The notes under the pieces are model-generated. The model did not search any database and was not told the origin of the DNA. It saw only the letters and a list, made by a program, of their open reading frames with translations. From an uncultured Victivallales bacterium (GTDB taxonomy: Bacteria > Verrucomicrobiota > Lentisphaeria > Victivallales > UBA1829): 37,980 bases of DNA. The DNA is taken from assembly GCA_944390795.1 (NCBI GenBank), contig CALXRI010000028.1, positions 1 through 37,980 on the forward strand. The letters are read 5' to 3'. A program made the position numbers and the translations under genes. Below, piece by piece: positions 17,332 to 25,583 of this stretch (position 1 is the stretch's first letter; each line of letters opens with the position of its first letter).

Positions 17332-18375
17332 ATGCTGAAGAAAAATATCAATATCAGGGAAATCGCAAAGCTTGCGGGAGTATCCGCCACGGCAGTCTCC
17401 TATGCGCTGAAGGGGGACCCCCTGTCGAAACTTTCACAGGAAAAGCGGCGGCACATACTGGAAGTCTGCGCGGAACACCACTATCATCCGAACGAGAACA
17501 CCCGCAGGATGTTCTCCCGGAAGGCGAATACGGCGGCAATCTTTTTCCCTCCCGGGATCGGAAACGCCGGCATGAGTTATGTGGATCAGAACTTCAGCTG
17601 CTGTCTGATCGGCGCCCAGAGCGAACTTGCGGCACGCGGCATGGATCTCCTGCTGATTGAGACCAATGCGGATTTTATCCGGGAAAAACGCTATCTTCGT
17701 CTGATCCGCGGCGGGCTTCTGGACGGAATCCTGCTGTGGGGGACACTTGCGGAGGACACCTATCTGGATGATGTTCTCAAAGAAAAGCTTCCTCTCGTGA
17801 TGCTTCAGGCCGATCTGGGAAAAACCCCCACCGTGACCTCCGACGACTATGGCGGCGCCGGAAAGCTTGCGGAAGAAGCGCTTCGCCTGGGACACAGAAA
17901 AATCGCCGTTGTTCCCGCGGTTCTGACCTCCCTGTTCGGCCAACGTTTTCTCGCCGGCGTATGCGATGCGCTGAAGGCTGCCGGCATCACGCCGTTTCTT
18001 ACTTCCGTCTCCGGATTTGACGACCGGATCGCGCAGTCGGCCGTGAGCGAAATTCTGGAGCGCGCCCCGGAAACGACCTGCATCATGACGGCAAGCGATG
18101 TTGCGGCATGGGGCTGCATCCGGGAACTTTCCCGGCGCGGGCGCAAAGTTCCGGACACCATGTCCGTGACCGGCGCGGGCGGCTTTTATCTCGGATCCCT
18201 GCTGCAGGTGGATTCCTTCCGCATTCCCTCCTACCGCATCGGACGGGAAGGATCCAGGCTGCTCTGCGAGCTGATTGAGGAAAAAGGAACGCCGGAAAGC
18301 ATCCTTCTGCCGGCGGATCGTGTTCCCGGCGACACATTGCGGAAACCGGCGGAATCTTGGCAGTACAAATCTTGA
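17332..18375 (+). CDS. LacI-family transcriptional regulator of the pseudopilin-glycosidase cassette
   Basis: The 347-residue protein has a LacI helix-turn-helix at about residues 6-28 ([20 protein letters not shown]), where Tyr replaces the common Arg in the recognition helix VSxxL pattern. A hinge region and a sugar-binding-type effector domain follow; [12 protein letters not shown] and a terminal [12 protein letters not shown] correspond to conserved LacI core segments. The leader is short (about 27 bases from the predicted start) and no Shine-Dalgarno precedes the ATG (AATAAAAAAAC). A perfect promoter and an operator-like palindrome lie just upstream. The pseudopilin gene begins 38 bases after its stop, so the three genes probably form one transcript. 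Confidence 0.92.
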   Translation: MLKKNINIREIAKLAGVSATAVSYALKGDPLSKLSQEKRRHILEVCAEHHYHPNENTRRMFSRKANTAAIFFPPGIGNAGMSYVDQNFSCCLIGAQSELAARGMDLLLIETNADFIREKRYLRLIRGGLLDGILLWGTLAEDTYLDDVLKEKLPLVMLQADLGKTPTVTSDDYGGAGKLAEEALRLGHRKIAVVPAVLTSLFGQRFLAGVCDALKAAGITPFLTSVSGFDDRIAQSAVSEILERAPETTCIMTASDVAAWGCIRELSRRGRKVPDTMSVTGAGGFYLGSLLQVDSFRIPSYRIGREGSRLLCELIEEKGTPESILLPADRVPGDTLRKPAESWQYKS

Positions 18376-18413
18376 AAAGCGATTTTCCGCAGGAAAACAG
18401 GAGAAAAACACAT

Positions 18414-19244
18414 ATGCAAAAAAAGAAAACCGGAAAAACAGGCGGTAAAAAACCGTATAAAAGCATTCATGGATTCACATTGATTGAACTTCTTGTTGTC
18501 ATTGCAATCATCGCCGTCCTGGCGGGAATGCTTCTGCCTGCGTTGAGCACGGCCCGGAAAACGGTGCAACGCGCGGCATGCTCGAACAACATCAGGAATC
18601 TGCTGCAATACAACGCCCTGTATGTCAACGACTACAAAGGTTATGTCACTCCCGCCTCATGGTCGGACGGAACGGACGGGGCAATCAGAAACCGTCTGTA
18701 TTCGGTGATGTGGAAAGTTGTCGGCTATCTGCCGCCGCTCGCCATGGTGCACGCCGGGTCGAAGCATGATGTCGACTTCATCGCCGCCAAACTGCGCTGT
18801 CCGCGCTGCGAAAAGACGATTCCAGGCATTCTGCGCAAGTATCCGGGCACATGGTTCAACAATATCCAGCCCGCTCATGGCTGGACCACGTCGTTCAACG
18901 ACTTTCTGCTTTCGGAAAGGATCAGCCAGGCGTCAAAACGGATCACCTGCGCGGATTATGAACCGACGCGCTATACCACGATCAACGGGTATTCCAATCC
19001 GGTCGCGAACTTCCACAACCGGGTGATTCCGACCGGATATCTGGACGGACATGTCGCCGCGGAAGAGTATTCCCGCCTGAACAAGGCAGGCACCGTTCCC
19101 GGTTCCCTGAACACGGAAACGTGCGAGGTCATCCGCGAGGCGACGATTTCCATGGACTGCAGCAATACGAGCGATGAATTCCGGTATGCCTGGGGCCTCA
19201 CCGCGGACGGGAAAGATTACCGTTATCAAATGCCTGACCCCTGA
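18414..19244 (+). CDS. Type II secretion-like pseudopilin with H-X9-DG motif
   Basis: The 276-residue protein starts with a basic leader and the prepilin-peptidase site: G20 followed by F21 and E25 in [20 protein letters not shown]. Cleavage after G20 would give a methylated Phe and a hydrophobic helix used for membrane anchoring and assembly. The C-terminal domain has the processing-associated motif as H201, nine residues, then D211-G212 ([15 protein letters not shown]). Two CxxC-like cysteines (CPRC) lie near residues 125-130. CAGGAGA precedes the ATG. Such H-X9-DG proteins are greatly expanded in Lentisphaerota and Planctomycetota, and their role is not established. Its position between a LacI regulator and a secreted glycosidase-like protein suggests substrate-induced expression. 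Confidence 0.92.
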   Translation: MQKKKTGKTGGKKPYKSIHGFTLIELLVVIAIIAVLAGMLLPALSTARKTVQRAACSNNIRNLLQYNALYVNDYKGYVTPASWSDGTDGAIRNRLYSVMWKVVGYLPPLAMVHAGSKHDVDFIAAKLRCPRCEKTIPGILRKYPGTWFNNIQPAHGWTTSFNDFLLSERISQASKRITCADYEPTRYTTINGYSNPVANFHNRVIPTGYLDGHVAAEEYSRLNKAGTVPGSLNTETCEVIREATISMDCSNTSDEFRYAWGLTADGKDYRYQMPDP

Positions 19245-19363
19245 ACGATCCGGACTCCCTGACGCAGCCATGCCGGACTGAAACAGGAAACTGCGTTCCT
19301 CCGTTTGTCCGGCGGAGCCTGGCAAGAGTGTCATTCAATCCATTCACAAAAAGGAGAATATAT

Positions 19364-22300
19364 ATGCGAATCATGAAACTCTGCATTCTGTGCGCTTCGG
19401 CGCTCTGGCTGAATTTGAGCGCGGAGCCGCCGGAAGCCGGAGCCGCCGTCTTCAGCGACAATTTCGACGAGCGTGGAACGTTCGCGGCGAACTGGACGGC
19501 AAACGGGCGGATTGAATTCCGTGACGGACGGGTCATCTTTCCCCCGGGGACCGGAATGACGCTGAAACAGCCTCTTCCCGAGGATTTCCAGATTTCGATG
19601 AAAATCATCCTCGGGGAAAAGAAACCCGCGGACAAATCCCTCGGCTTTTTCTTCATCCGGATCGGCAAGTTTCTCGGCTACATCCGGGATGACGGCCACA
19701 CTTACATGACCTCGAAGGACAAAGGCCAGAAATACGGACACAAGCTCTTCCGGGATTTCAAGGCGGGGACGCCGATCGAGCTGAAGCTGAGCTGCATCCG
19801 CAGCGGAGAGTTCAGCAGGTTCACCTGCTTCATCAACGGGACCTTCCATTCCATCATATCGGTACGGGATCTGGAAAAAACTCCCATCCTGAGCTTTTCG
19901 GCAACCAGCCGGCAGGCCGCAGTCGATGATTTCATTCTGAGCAAGGTCGTTTCAAAGGACTCGTCTCCGAATCTGATTGTCAATTCCTCCTTTGAGCACC
20001 TTCTGGACGGAATGCCGGAATATTACAATTTCGATACGGGGCGTGTCTACAGCTACAAGCGCCCTTTTGAGGACTTTCTGAAAACCTGCTCCATCGACGG
20101 CACGGAAAAGCGCTCCGGGAAAAATTCGCTGAAAATGGTGTTCGACGAATCCGTCACATGGCAGCAGGGGATTTTCACGCGGAACACCGGCGTCATCATC
20201 GGATCGCCAGCCACATTCAGCGTGTATCTGAAGGCGGACAGGGACAATTTTCCAGTGATCCTCTACATCTGGGAATATATCCCGAAATGGTCGGAAAAGA
20301 AGGTCATTGTCTCACGGGAATGGAAACGCTATGACTTCACGATTCCGTCTGCGAAATTTGCGATTTTCCGGTGCGGCGTCGCCTTCCGGCAGCCCGGCAC
20401 GCTCTGGGTGGACGATCTGCAGCTGGAACTGGCGGAAAAACCGTCCCCCTACCGGGTTTCCGACAATGACATCCTGTTTGAAGACACAAGAAAAATCTCT
20501 CCTGTTCAGCCCCGGGTCACAGTTCCCCGCGCGTCCGGGATTCCGGCGATGGACGGAAATCTGGACGCATGGATCGGCACGGCCGTGAAATTCCCCCCGC
20601 TGACCTTCAAGACCGCAAAACCGGAAAATGAAACGGAAGTCTACGCCGTCTGTTCGGAAAGAGATCTCTATCTGGGTATTCGCGCCCATGTGAAGAATCT
20701 GTCCGGAATCAGAAAAAAAATGACGGAACGCGACAATTTCGGAATTTTTTCCCAGGAAAACGTTGAAATTCTGATCGATCCAGGCAGAAGCGGGAAGGAA
20801 TATTTCCATTTCGTCGCGGGAGCGTCCGGATCCATCGCCGATTTCGGGAAGGGGCGCGACAAAAGCTGGAACGGGGAATGGCAGAGCGCAGTCCGTCTGA
20901 ACAAGGTAAAATCCTGCGTGGATTACGAACTCCGATTCCCCCTGACGATTTTCTCCGGGCGCGACATTCTGGGCGACTGGGGGATCAACATTGCCAGAAA
21001 CGACACGGAAACCGGGGAAAACCCCTCGCTTCAGCTCTCCTCCGCGGTCAATTTTCATCAGCCGGAACAGTATCCCTCCATGGAACTGCCCCGTGCGTTC
21101 TTGAAGGCGTATCTGATCGGCGTGGAAAAGGCGACGCGTCCGGAACGTGATGCCGTCACGCTTCGAATCGTCAACAATACGGGATCGGTTCTGGAATCCG
21201 ACGGCACGGTGTTCTCCGCGGGAAAAACCGTCGGAACAATGCGTCTCTCCCTCCGGAACGGTTCGGCGGACTATTCCGTCCGTCTCCGTGAGGCTCTGCC
21301 GGAGAATGCGTGGATCGTCTGCCGGCTTCATGACAAACGCGGAAAACTTCTGCTGGATCAGCGGATTTTCGCGGAACCGGTTTCCCGGATGAGCGCGATC
21401 ACCCGTTACAGCCGTTATACGCCGAAGGACAGGGACGCGGTCTTCCGGATTGCAACCAGCCTTCCGGACGCGGCGAAATTGAAAGCGGAAATCCGCTGCG
21501 GGAACGCGGTCCGCACCGTTCCCTGCTCGCCGCGTTTCGACGTCACGCTGCCGCTCGACAAAATTCCCGAGGGGCGTCATCAGGCGCTCATCCGCCTGCT
21601 TTCCGGGAGCGAAACGATTGCGACAGCCTCCGTGCCCGTGGTCAAGATGCCCCTTCCGCAAGGAGCGGCCCGGATCAACAATTTTGCGAAATGCCTGGAG
21701 CTGAACGGGAGGAACACCTTCTTCTTCATGCCGCTGCTGTGCACGCATCCCTCACCGGCGCAGAGCGGCATCGGAATGGCGGACTGGCTGCATGACAACG
21801 GATTCAGGCACTGCATCTTTTTCTTCCGGATGGAACACGGGCTCAAAAAGATCACCGACTTTCTCACCCGGGCGAAGGAGCACGGCATCGCGGTTGTGGC
21901 ATGGAATGAAAACTGGTACCGGATGGATGACGAGGAGACGGTCCGGAAAGAGATCCGCCAGCTTGCCGCACTCGGAAGCGTCGCCGCCTGGCAGGTGCTC
22001 GACGAGCCGGATCTGAATTACAAGTCCGAGGTCGCGAAAGAATACATGCTCCGCATGATGAAACGGATCCCGGACTATCCCGTCTACATGAACAACACCG
22101 TGATCGGCATTCCGAACCGCTATGCGGATTACACGACGGACATCCTGATTCTGGACAACTACCTGACCGGGGACACCTCCGGCGTCGACAGCATCCGGAA
22201 GATGGTTCTGCGTCCCCTGGAGCTTCTGCATCAGGCGAGCCGGGCGGCGCGGAACCAGCCGTGCTGGCTCTGGCTGGAAGGAAACAACACCCACAACACC

Positions 22301-22732
22301 TACCGGGAACCGACCCGTGACGAACAGATCGCTCAGACCTGGGGCAGCATTGTCTGCGGAGCGACGGGCCTCGGCTATTTCTACGGGATGCCGAAGTGGC
22401 CCGGCAACTGGAGCGCGCTCCGGCAGCTGAACCGGGAGGTGATTGCGCTCAATGACGTGATCCTTTCGGAGGAGGATTCCGCGGAGGCCGCGCTTTCGAA
22501 CAAACGACTCTTCCGGGCCACAAGAAAACACTCCGGATTCCTGTATGTGATGGCGGTCAATGTCGATTCCGTTCCGCATAACGGCGTCACTGTCACTCTT
22601 CCCGCGGAATACCGTTATGCCGGCGACGCGGAAGTTGAGTTTGAAAACCGCAGAATCCCCGTGAAAGACGGGATGTTCAAGGACTCCTTCCCCGCCCTCT
22701 CCCGACACATCTACAAAATCAGGCTCCGCTGA
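19364..22732 (+). CDS. Secreted multidomain glycoside-hydrolase-like protein
   Basis: The 1122-residue product has a signal peptide (about residues 1-20), a LamG/DUF1080-like jelly roll (about 28-200), a CBM4/9-type jelly roll starting NLIVNSSFEHL near 202, and a CBM9/DOMON-like module (about 385-580) with AMDGNLDAW and ENVEILIDPG. Beta-sandwich linkers follow to about 760. The last third resembles a TIM-barrel glycosidase: WQVLDEPD places E881 as candidate acid/base, and WLWLEGNN places E972 as candidate nucleophile, followed by GATGLGYFYG and a short C-terminal beta domain. It probably acts on a glycan at the cell surface; the GH family is not identified. AAGGAG precedes the chosen ATG. It ends the LacI cassette before a strong terminator. 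Confidence 0.82.
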   Translation: MRIMKLCILCASALWLNLSAEPPEAGAAVFSDNFDERGTFAANWTANGRIEFRDGRVIFPPGTGMTLKQPLPEDFQISMKIILGEKKPADKSLGFFFIRIGKFLGYIRDDGHTYMTSKDKGQKYGHKLFRDFKAGTPIELKLSCIRSGEFSRFTCFINGTFHSIISVRDLEKTPILSFSATSRQAAVDDFILSKVVSKDSSPNLIVNSSFEHLLDGMPEYYNFDTGRVYSYKRPFEDFLKTCSIDGTEKRSGKNSLKMVFDESVTWQQGIFTRNTGVIIGSPATFSVYLKADRDNFPVILYIWEYIPKWSEKKVIVSREWKRYDFTIPSAKFAIFRCGVAFRQPGTLWVDDLQLELAEKPSPYRVSDNDILFEDTRKISPVQPRVTVPRASGIPAMDGNLDAWIGTAVKFPPLTFKTAKPENETEVYAVCSERDLYLGIRAHVKNLSGIRKKMTERDNFGIFSQENVEILIDPGRSGKEYFHFVAGASGSIADFGKGRDKSWNGEWQSAVRLNKVKSCVDYELRFPLTIFSGRDILGDWGINIARNDTETGENPSLQLSSAVNFHQPEQYPSMELPRAFLKAYLIGVEKATRPERDAVTLRIVNNTGSVLESDGTVFSAGKTVGTMRLSLRNGSADYSVRLREALPENAWIVCRLHDKRGKLLLDQRIFAEPVSRMSAITRYSRYTPKDRDAVFRIATSLPDAAKLKAEIRCGNAVRTVPCSPRFDVTLPLDKIPEGRHQALIRLLSGSETIATASVPVVKMPLPQGAARINNFAKCLELNGRNTFFFMPLLCTHPSPAQSGIGMADWLHDNGFRHCIFFFRMEHGLKKITDFLTRAKEHGIAVVAWNENWYRMDDEETVRKEIRQLAALGSVAAWQVLDEPDLNYKSEVAKEYMLRMMKRIPDYPVYMNNTVIGIPNRYADYTTDILILDNYLTGDTSGVDSIRKMVLRPLELLHQASRAARNQPCWLWLEGNNTHNTYREPTRDEQIAQTWGSIVCGATGLGYFYGMPKWPGNWSALRQLNREVIALNDVILSEEDSAEAALSNKRLFRATRKHSGFLYVMAVNVDSVPHNGVTVTLPAEYRYAGDAEVEFENRRIPVKDGMFKDSFPALSRHIYKIRLR

Positions 22733-22745
22733 AAAGATCATCCCG

Positions 22746-22776
22746 CTTCTCCCGCTTCCGGAAGCGGGAGAAGTTT
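22746..22776 (+). terminator. Strong terminator after the glycosidase cassette
   Basis: CTTCTCCCGCTTCC and GGAAGCGGGAGAAG (22746-22773) form a perfect 28-bp palindrome, followed by TTTCTCC on plus and preceded by A-rich DNA. With no spare bases between the arms, a few central pairs must open to form the loop. Confidence 0.8.
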
Positions 22777-22887
22777 CTCCTTCCGCAGGATTTTTTCGGG
22801 AGCACTCTTTAAAAAAATGATTTTCACAGTACATTACAGAAGGTTTCTTGAAAAACATCGAATCCGCAATATGGAAAGCTTCTGTCT

Positions 22888-23943
22888 ATGTCCGCTTCTG
22901 TAACAATATCGGGAATCGCAAAATCGTATCAGAAGGGCGTTCCCGTTCTGCTGCCGCTTGATCTTGAAATTCAAAAAGGGGAACTTTTTTTCCTGCTCGG
23001 TCCATCCGGCTGCGGAAAATCCACGCTGCTCCGGATCATCGCCGGCATCGTGGAACCGGACTCCGGCTCGATCTTCTTCGACGGGCGCGACATCACCGCC
23101 CTGCCCCCGGAAAAGCGCCAGACGGCGATGGTTTTCCAGAACTATGCGCTCTGGCCGCATCTTTCCGTATTTGAAAATGTGGCGTTCGGACTGCGCGCCG
23201 CAGGAGCTTCCGGTAAAACAATTGCCCGGAAAGTCGCCGAATCCCTGGCGCTGGTGCGCATGTCCGACTTCGCGGAACGCAAGGTTCCGTCGCTTTCCGG
23301 CGGACAGCAGCAGCGCGTGGCCCTGGCGCGCGCGATCGCGGTGGATCCGCAGGTTCTGCTGCTGGACGAGCCGCTCTCGAACCTGGATGCCAAACTGCGC
23401 GACGAAATGCGCTGTGAAATCGCCCGCATCTGCCGCGAACGGTCCCTGACCGCGATCTATGTGACCCATGACCGGCGCGAGGCGCTCAGCATGGGCGACC
23501 GGATCGCGCTGCTGGACCGCGGAAAGATTCAGCAGACCGGTTCCCCCGTGGAGCTGTACAAAAAACCCCGTTCGCGTTTCGCCGCATCCTTTCTCGGGGA
23601 TGTCAACCTGCTTGACGCCGTTGCGGAGGGGTGCGAAAACGCGCTGCTCCGCATCCGCACGGAAATCGGCACGCTCTTTTCCGTCCACACGGAAAACGCG
23701 AATCCGCCGAGTGTGCTGATCCGTCCCGAAAACATCCGCGTCTCAACCGCGCCGTCAGAGCAAAACTGTTTTTGTGCGGAATACCTCACGGGAACGTTTC
23801 TCGGAGAACGCTGCGAACTCAGATTCCGGACGGAAAGCGGCAGGATACTCGACGTGAACGAGGATTCCTCCGAACTGCGCGAAGCGGGGAAAAAGTATTT
23901 CCTTTCGGTTCTTCCGCAAAATGTCGTTCCCCTTGAGGACTGA
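22888..23943 (+). CDS. ABC importer ATPase (ferric-iron/polyamine subfamily)
   Basis: The 351-residue ATPase has Walker A GPSGCGKST (38-46), the Q-loop in MVFQNYALWPHLSV, the ABC signature LSGGQ (136-140), Walker B LLLDEP (157-162) and the switch histidine in YVTHDRREAL. A C-terminal TOBE-like regulatory domain follows, containing VLIRPENIRV. This is the CUT1/FbpC-PotA-type architecture of inner-membrane importers. It is the first gene of a three-gene unit; the binding-protein gene starts eight bases after its stop. GGAAAG precedes the ATG. Fe(III), phosphonate or another small anion are all possible substrates. Confidence 0.95.
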   Translation: MSASVTISGIAKSYQKGVPVLLPLDLEIQKGELFFLLGPSGCGKSTLLRIIAGIVEPDSGSIFFDGRDITALPPEKRQTAMVFQNYALWPHLSVFENVAFGLRAAGASGKTIARKVAESLALVRMSDFAERKVPSLSGGQQQRVALARAIAVDPQVLLLDEPLSNLDAKLRDEMRCEIARICRERSLTAIYVTHDRREALSMGDRIALLDRGKIQQTGSPVELYKKPRSRFAASFLGDVNLLDAVAEGCENALLRIRTEIGTLFSVHTENANPPSVLIRPENIRVSTAPSEQNCFCAEYLTGTFLGERCELRFRTESGRILDVNEDSSELREAGKKYFLSVLPQNVVPLED

Positions 23944-23951
23944 GGCATACG

Positions 23952-25580
23952 ATGAAATACAGGATTTTTTCCGCCGTCTTTCTTCTGCTTGCGGTTCTGT
24001 CGCTGCCGTTTCTGCTCCGCAAGGACTCCGGAAGCGTCAGAACCGACACCGATGACGCGGACACCGTCGTCATCATCAGCGCGCACAGCGAACCCATGAA
24101 ACACGAGCTGGAACAGGGGTTCCGCAGATATTACCGCGAAAAATACGGCCGCGACGTCGTGATCGACTGGCGCGCGCCCGGGGGAACCTCGGACATCGTC
24201 CGCTATATTGCCGACCGTTTTGAAGCGGAATTCCGCCATTTCTGGAATTCCGACGGGAGCAATCCGCCATGGAACGCAAACATCGCCGCCGCCTATGCCG
24301 ATCCGAAAGTTGACGGAAACCCGGATGCGAATGCCGAGGCGAAACTCGCACGGAAGAAATTTCTGGAATCCGACGTCGGGATCGGGATCGACCTGTTTGC
24401 GGGGGGCGGAACCTACGATCAGGGCAAGCACGCGGCGCGGGGCTTTGCCGTCGACGGAGGACTGCAGACACGCCATCCGGAATACTTCCGGACCGATGTC
24501 ATTCCGCAGGAGTTCGGCGGCGACGTGATCTACGATTCGGCCGGCCGTTATTACGGCGTCTGTCTCTCCAGTTTCGGAATCTGCTACAATGCGGACCGTC
24601 TCGCGGAGCTTGCGGGAAAAGGCGCAAAAGCGCCGAAACGCTGGAGCGACCTTGGAAAACCGGAATTCTTCAATACGGTCGTGACCGCCGATCCGACAAA
24701 GTCCGGTTCCGCCAACAAGTGTTACGAAATCATCCTGCAGCAGGCGATGCACGAGGCGCTTCCGAAAGACGGGAAAGCCCGTCCGGAGGATCTGGACCGG
24801 GGCTGGGCGGACGGCATGAACCTGATCAAGCGCATCATGGCGAACACGCGGACAATCACGGACAGCGCGGGAAAAGTCACCCGCGACGTCGCATCCGGCG
24901 AGGCGGCCGTCGGCATGGCAATCGACTTCTACGGGTTGACGGAACAGGAGTGGAACGCCCTCCAGACAGGAGGAACCCCTGTGATTTTCTACGTCGCCCC
25001 CGAAGGCGGCACGGCGGTCTCCGCCGATCCGATCCAGCTTCTGCGCGGCGCGCCGAACCGGAAGGCTGCGGAAGCGTTTCTGGACTTCTCGCTCGGACCG
25101 GAAGGGCAGAAACTCCTTGATTTCAAGCGGGGAGTCCCCGGCGGACCGGAGAAATACGCGCTGCGCCGCTCGCCGGTCCGCAAAGAGCTTTATGATGCGC
25201 GTTACCGGGAACTGCGCGCCGATCCCGACTACAATCCTTATCAGGCGGGACTCTCCTTCACCTACCGTCCGGAATGGACAGGACGCTATTTCAGCATGAT
25301 CCGGGTTCTGATCCGCTGTCTCACGCTCGACGTGCAGGATGAGCTGCGTCAGGCCTGGCATGAAATCATCAGAGCCGGAGGCCCTTCCGCCGTCCCCGAA
25401 GCGATGAAGGAGTTCAGCAGACTGCCCTTCGCCTACCGCGACGCGGCGGCAGCGGCGGCATCGCTTCAGATCCGTCCCGGTCATTCGGCCGTGGATGTCG
25501 CGGAGGTGTGCCGCAGATGGAGCAATGAGGCGAGAATACAATACCGGCACGCGGCGCGTCTGGCGAAGGAGGGCAGATAA
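23952..25580 (+). CDS. ABC importer substrate-binding protein, AfuA/FbpA-like with C-terminal extension
   Basis: The 542-residue protein has an N-terminal hydrophobic export signal (about residues 1-22) without a clear lipobox. A type II periplasmic-binding fold follows: VVIISAHSEPMKHELEQGF at the start, SDIVRYIADRF, the domain-crossover YGVCLSSFGICYNADRL, GEAAVGMAIDFYG and AAEAFLDFSLGPEGQKLL. These match the ferric-iron/phosphonate branch of solute-binding proteins. The protein is longer than usual for the family (about 330-350 residues), with an insertion near 80-160 and over 120 extra residues at the C-terminus. It sits between the ATPase and the fused permease, with three bases before the latter. 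Confidence 0.92.
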   Translation: MKYRIFSAVFLLLAVLSLPFLLRKDSGSVRTDTDDADTVVIISAHSEPMKHELEQGFRRYYREKYGRDVVIDWRAPGGTSDIVRYIADRFEAEFRHFWNSDGSNPPWNANIAAAYADPKVDGNPDANAEAKLARKKFLESDVGIGIDLFAGGGTYDQGKHAARGFAVDGGLQTRHPEYFRTDVIPQEFGGDVIYDSAGRYYGVCLSSFGICYNADRLAELAGKGAKAPKRWSDLGKPEFFNTVVTADPTKSGSANKCYEIILQQAMHEALPKDGKARPEDLDRGWADGMNLIKRIMANTRTITDSAGKVTRDVASGEAAVGMAIDFYGLTEQEWNALQTGGTPVIFYVAPEGGTAVSADPIQLLRGAPNRKAAEAFLDFSLGPEGQKLLDFKRGVPGGPEKYALRRSPVRKELYDARYRELRADPDYNPYQAGLSFTYRPEWTGRYFSMIRVLIRCLTLDVQDELRQAWHEIIRAGGPSAVPEAMKEFSRLPFAYRDAAAAAASLQIRPGHSAVDVAEVCRRWSNEARIQYRHAARLAKEGR

Positions 25581-25583
25581 GCC

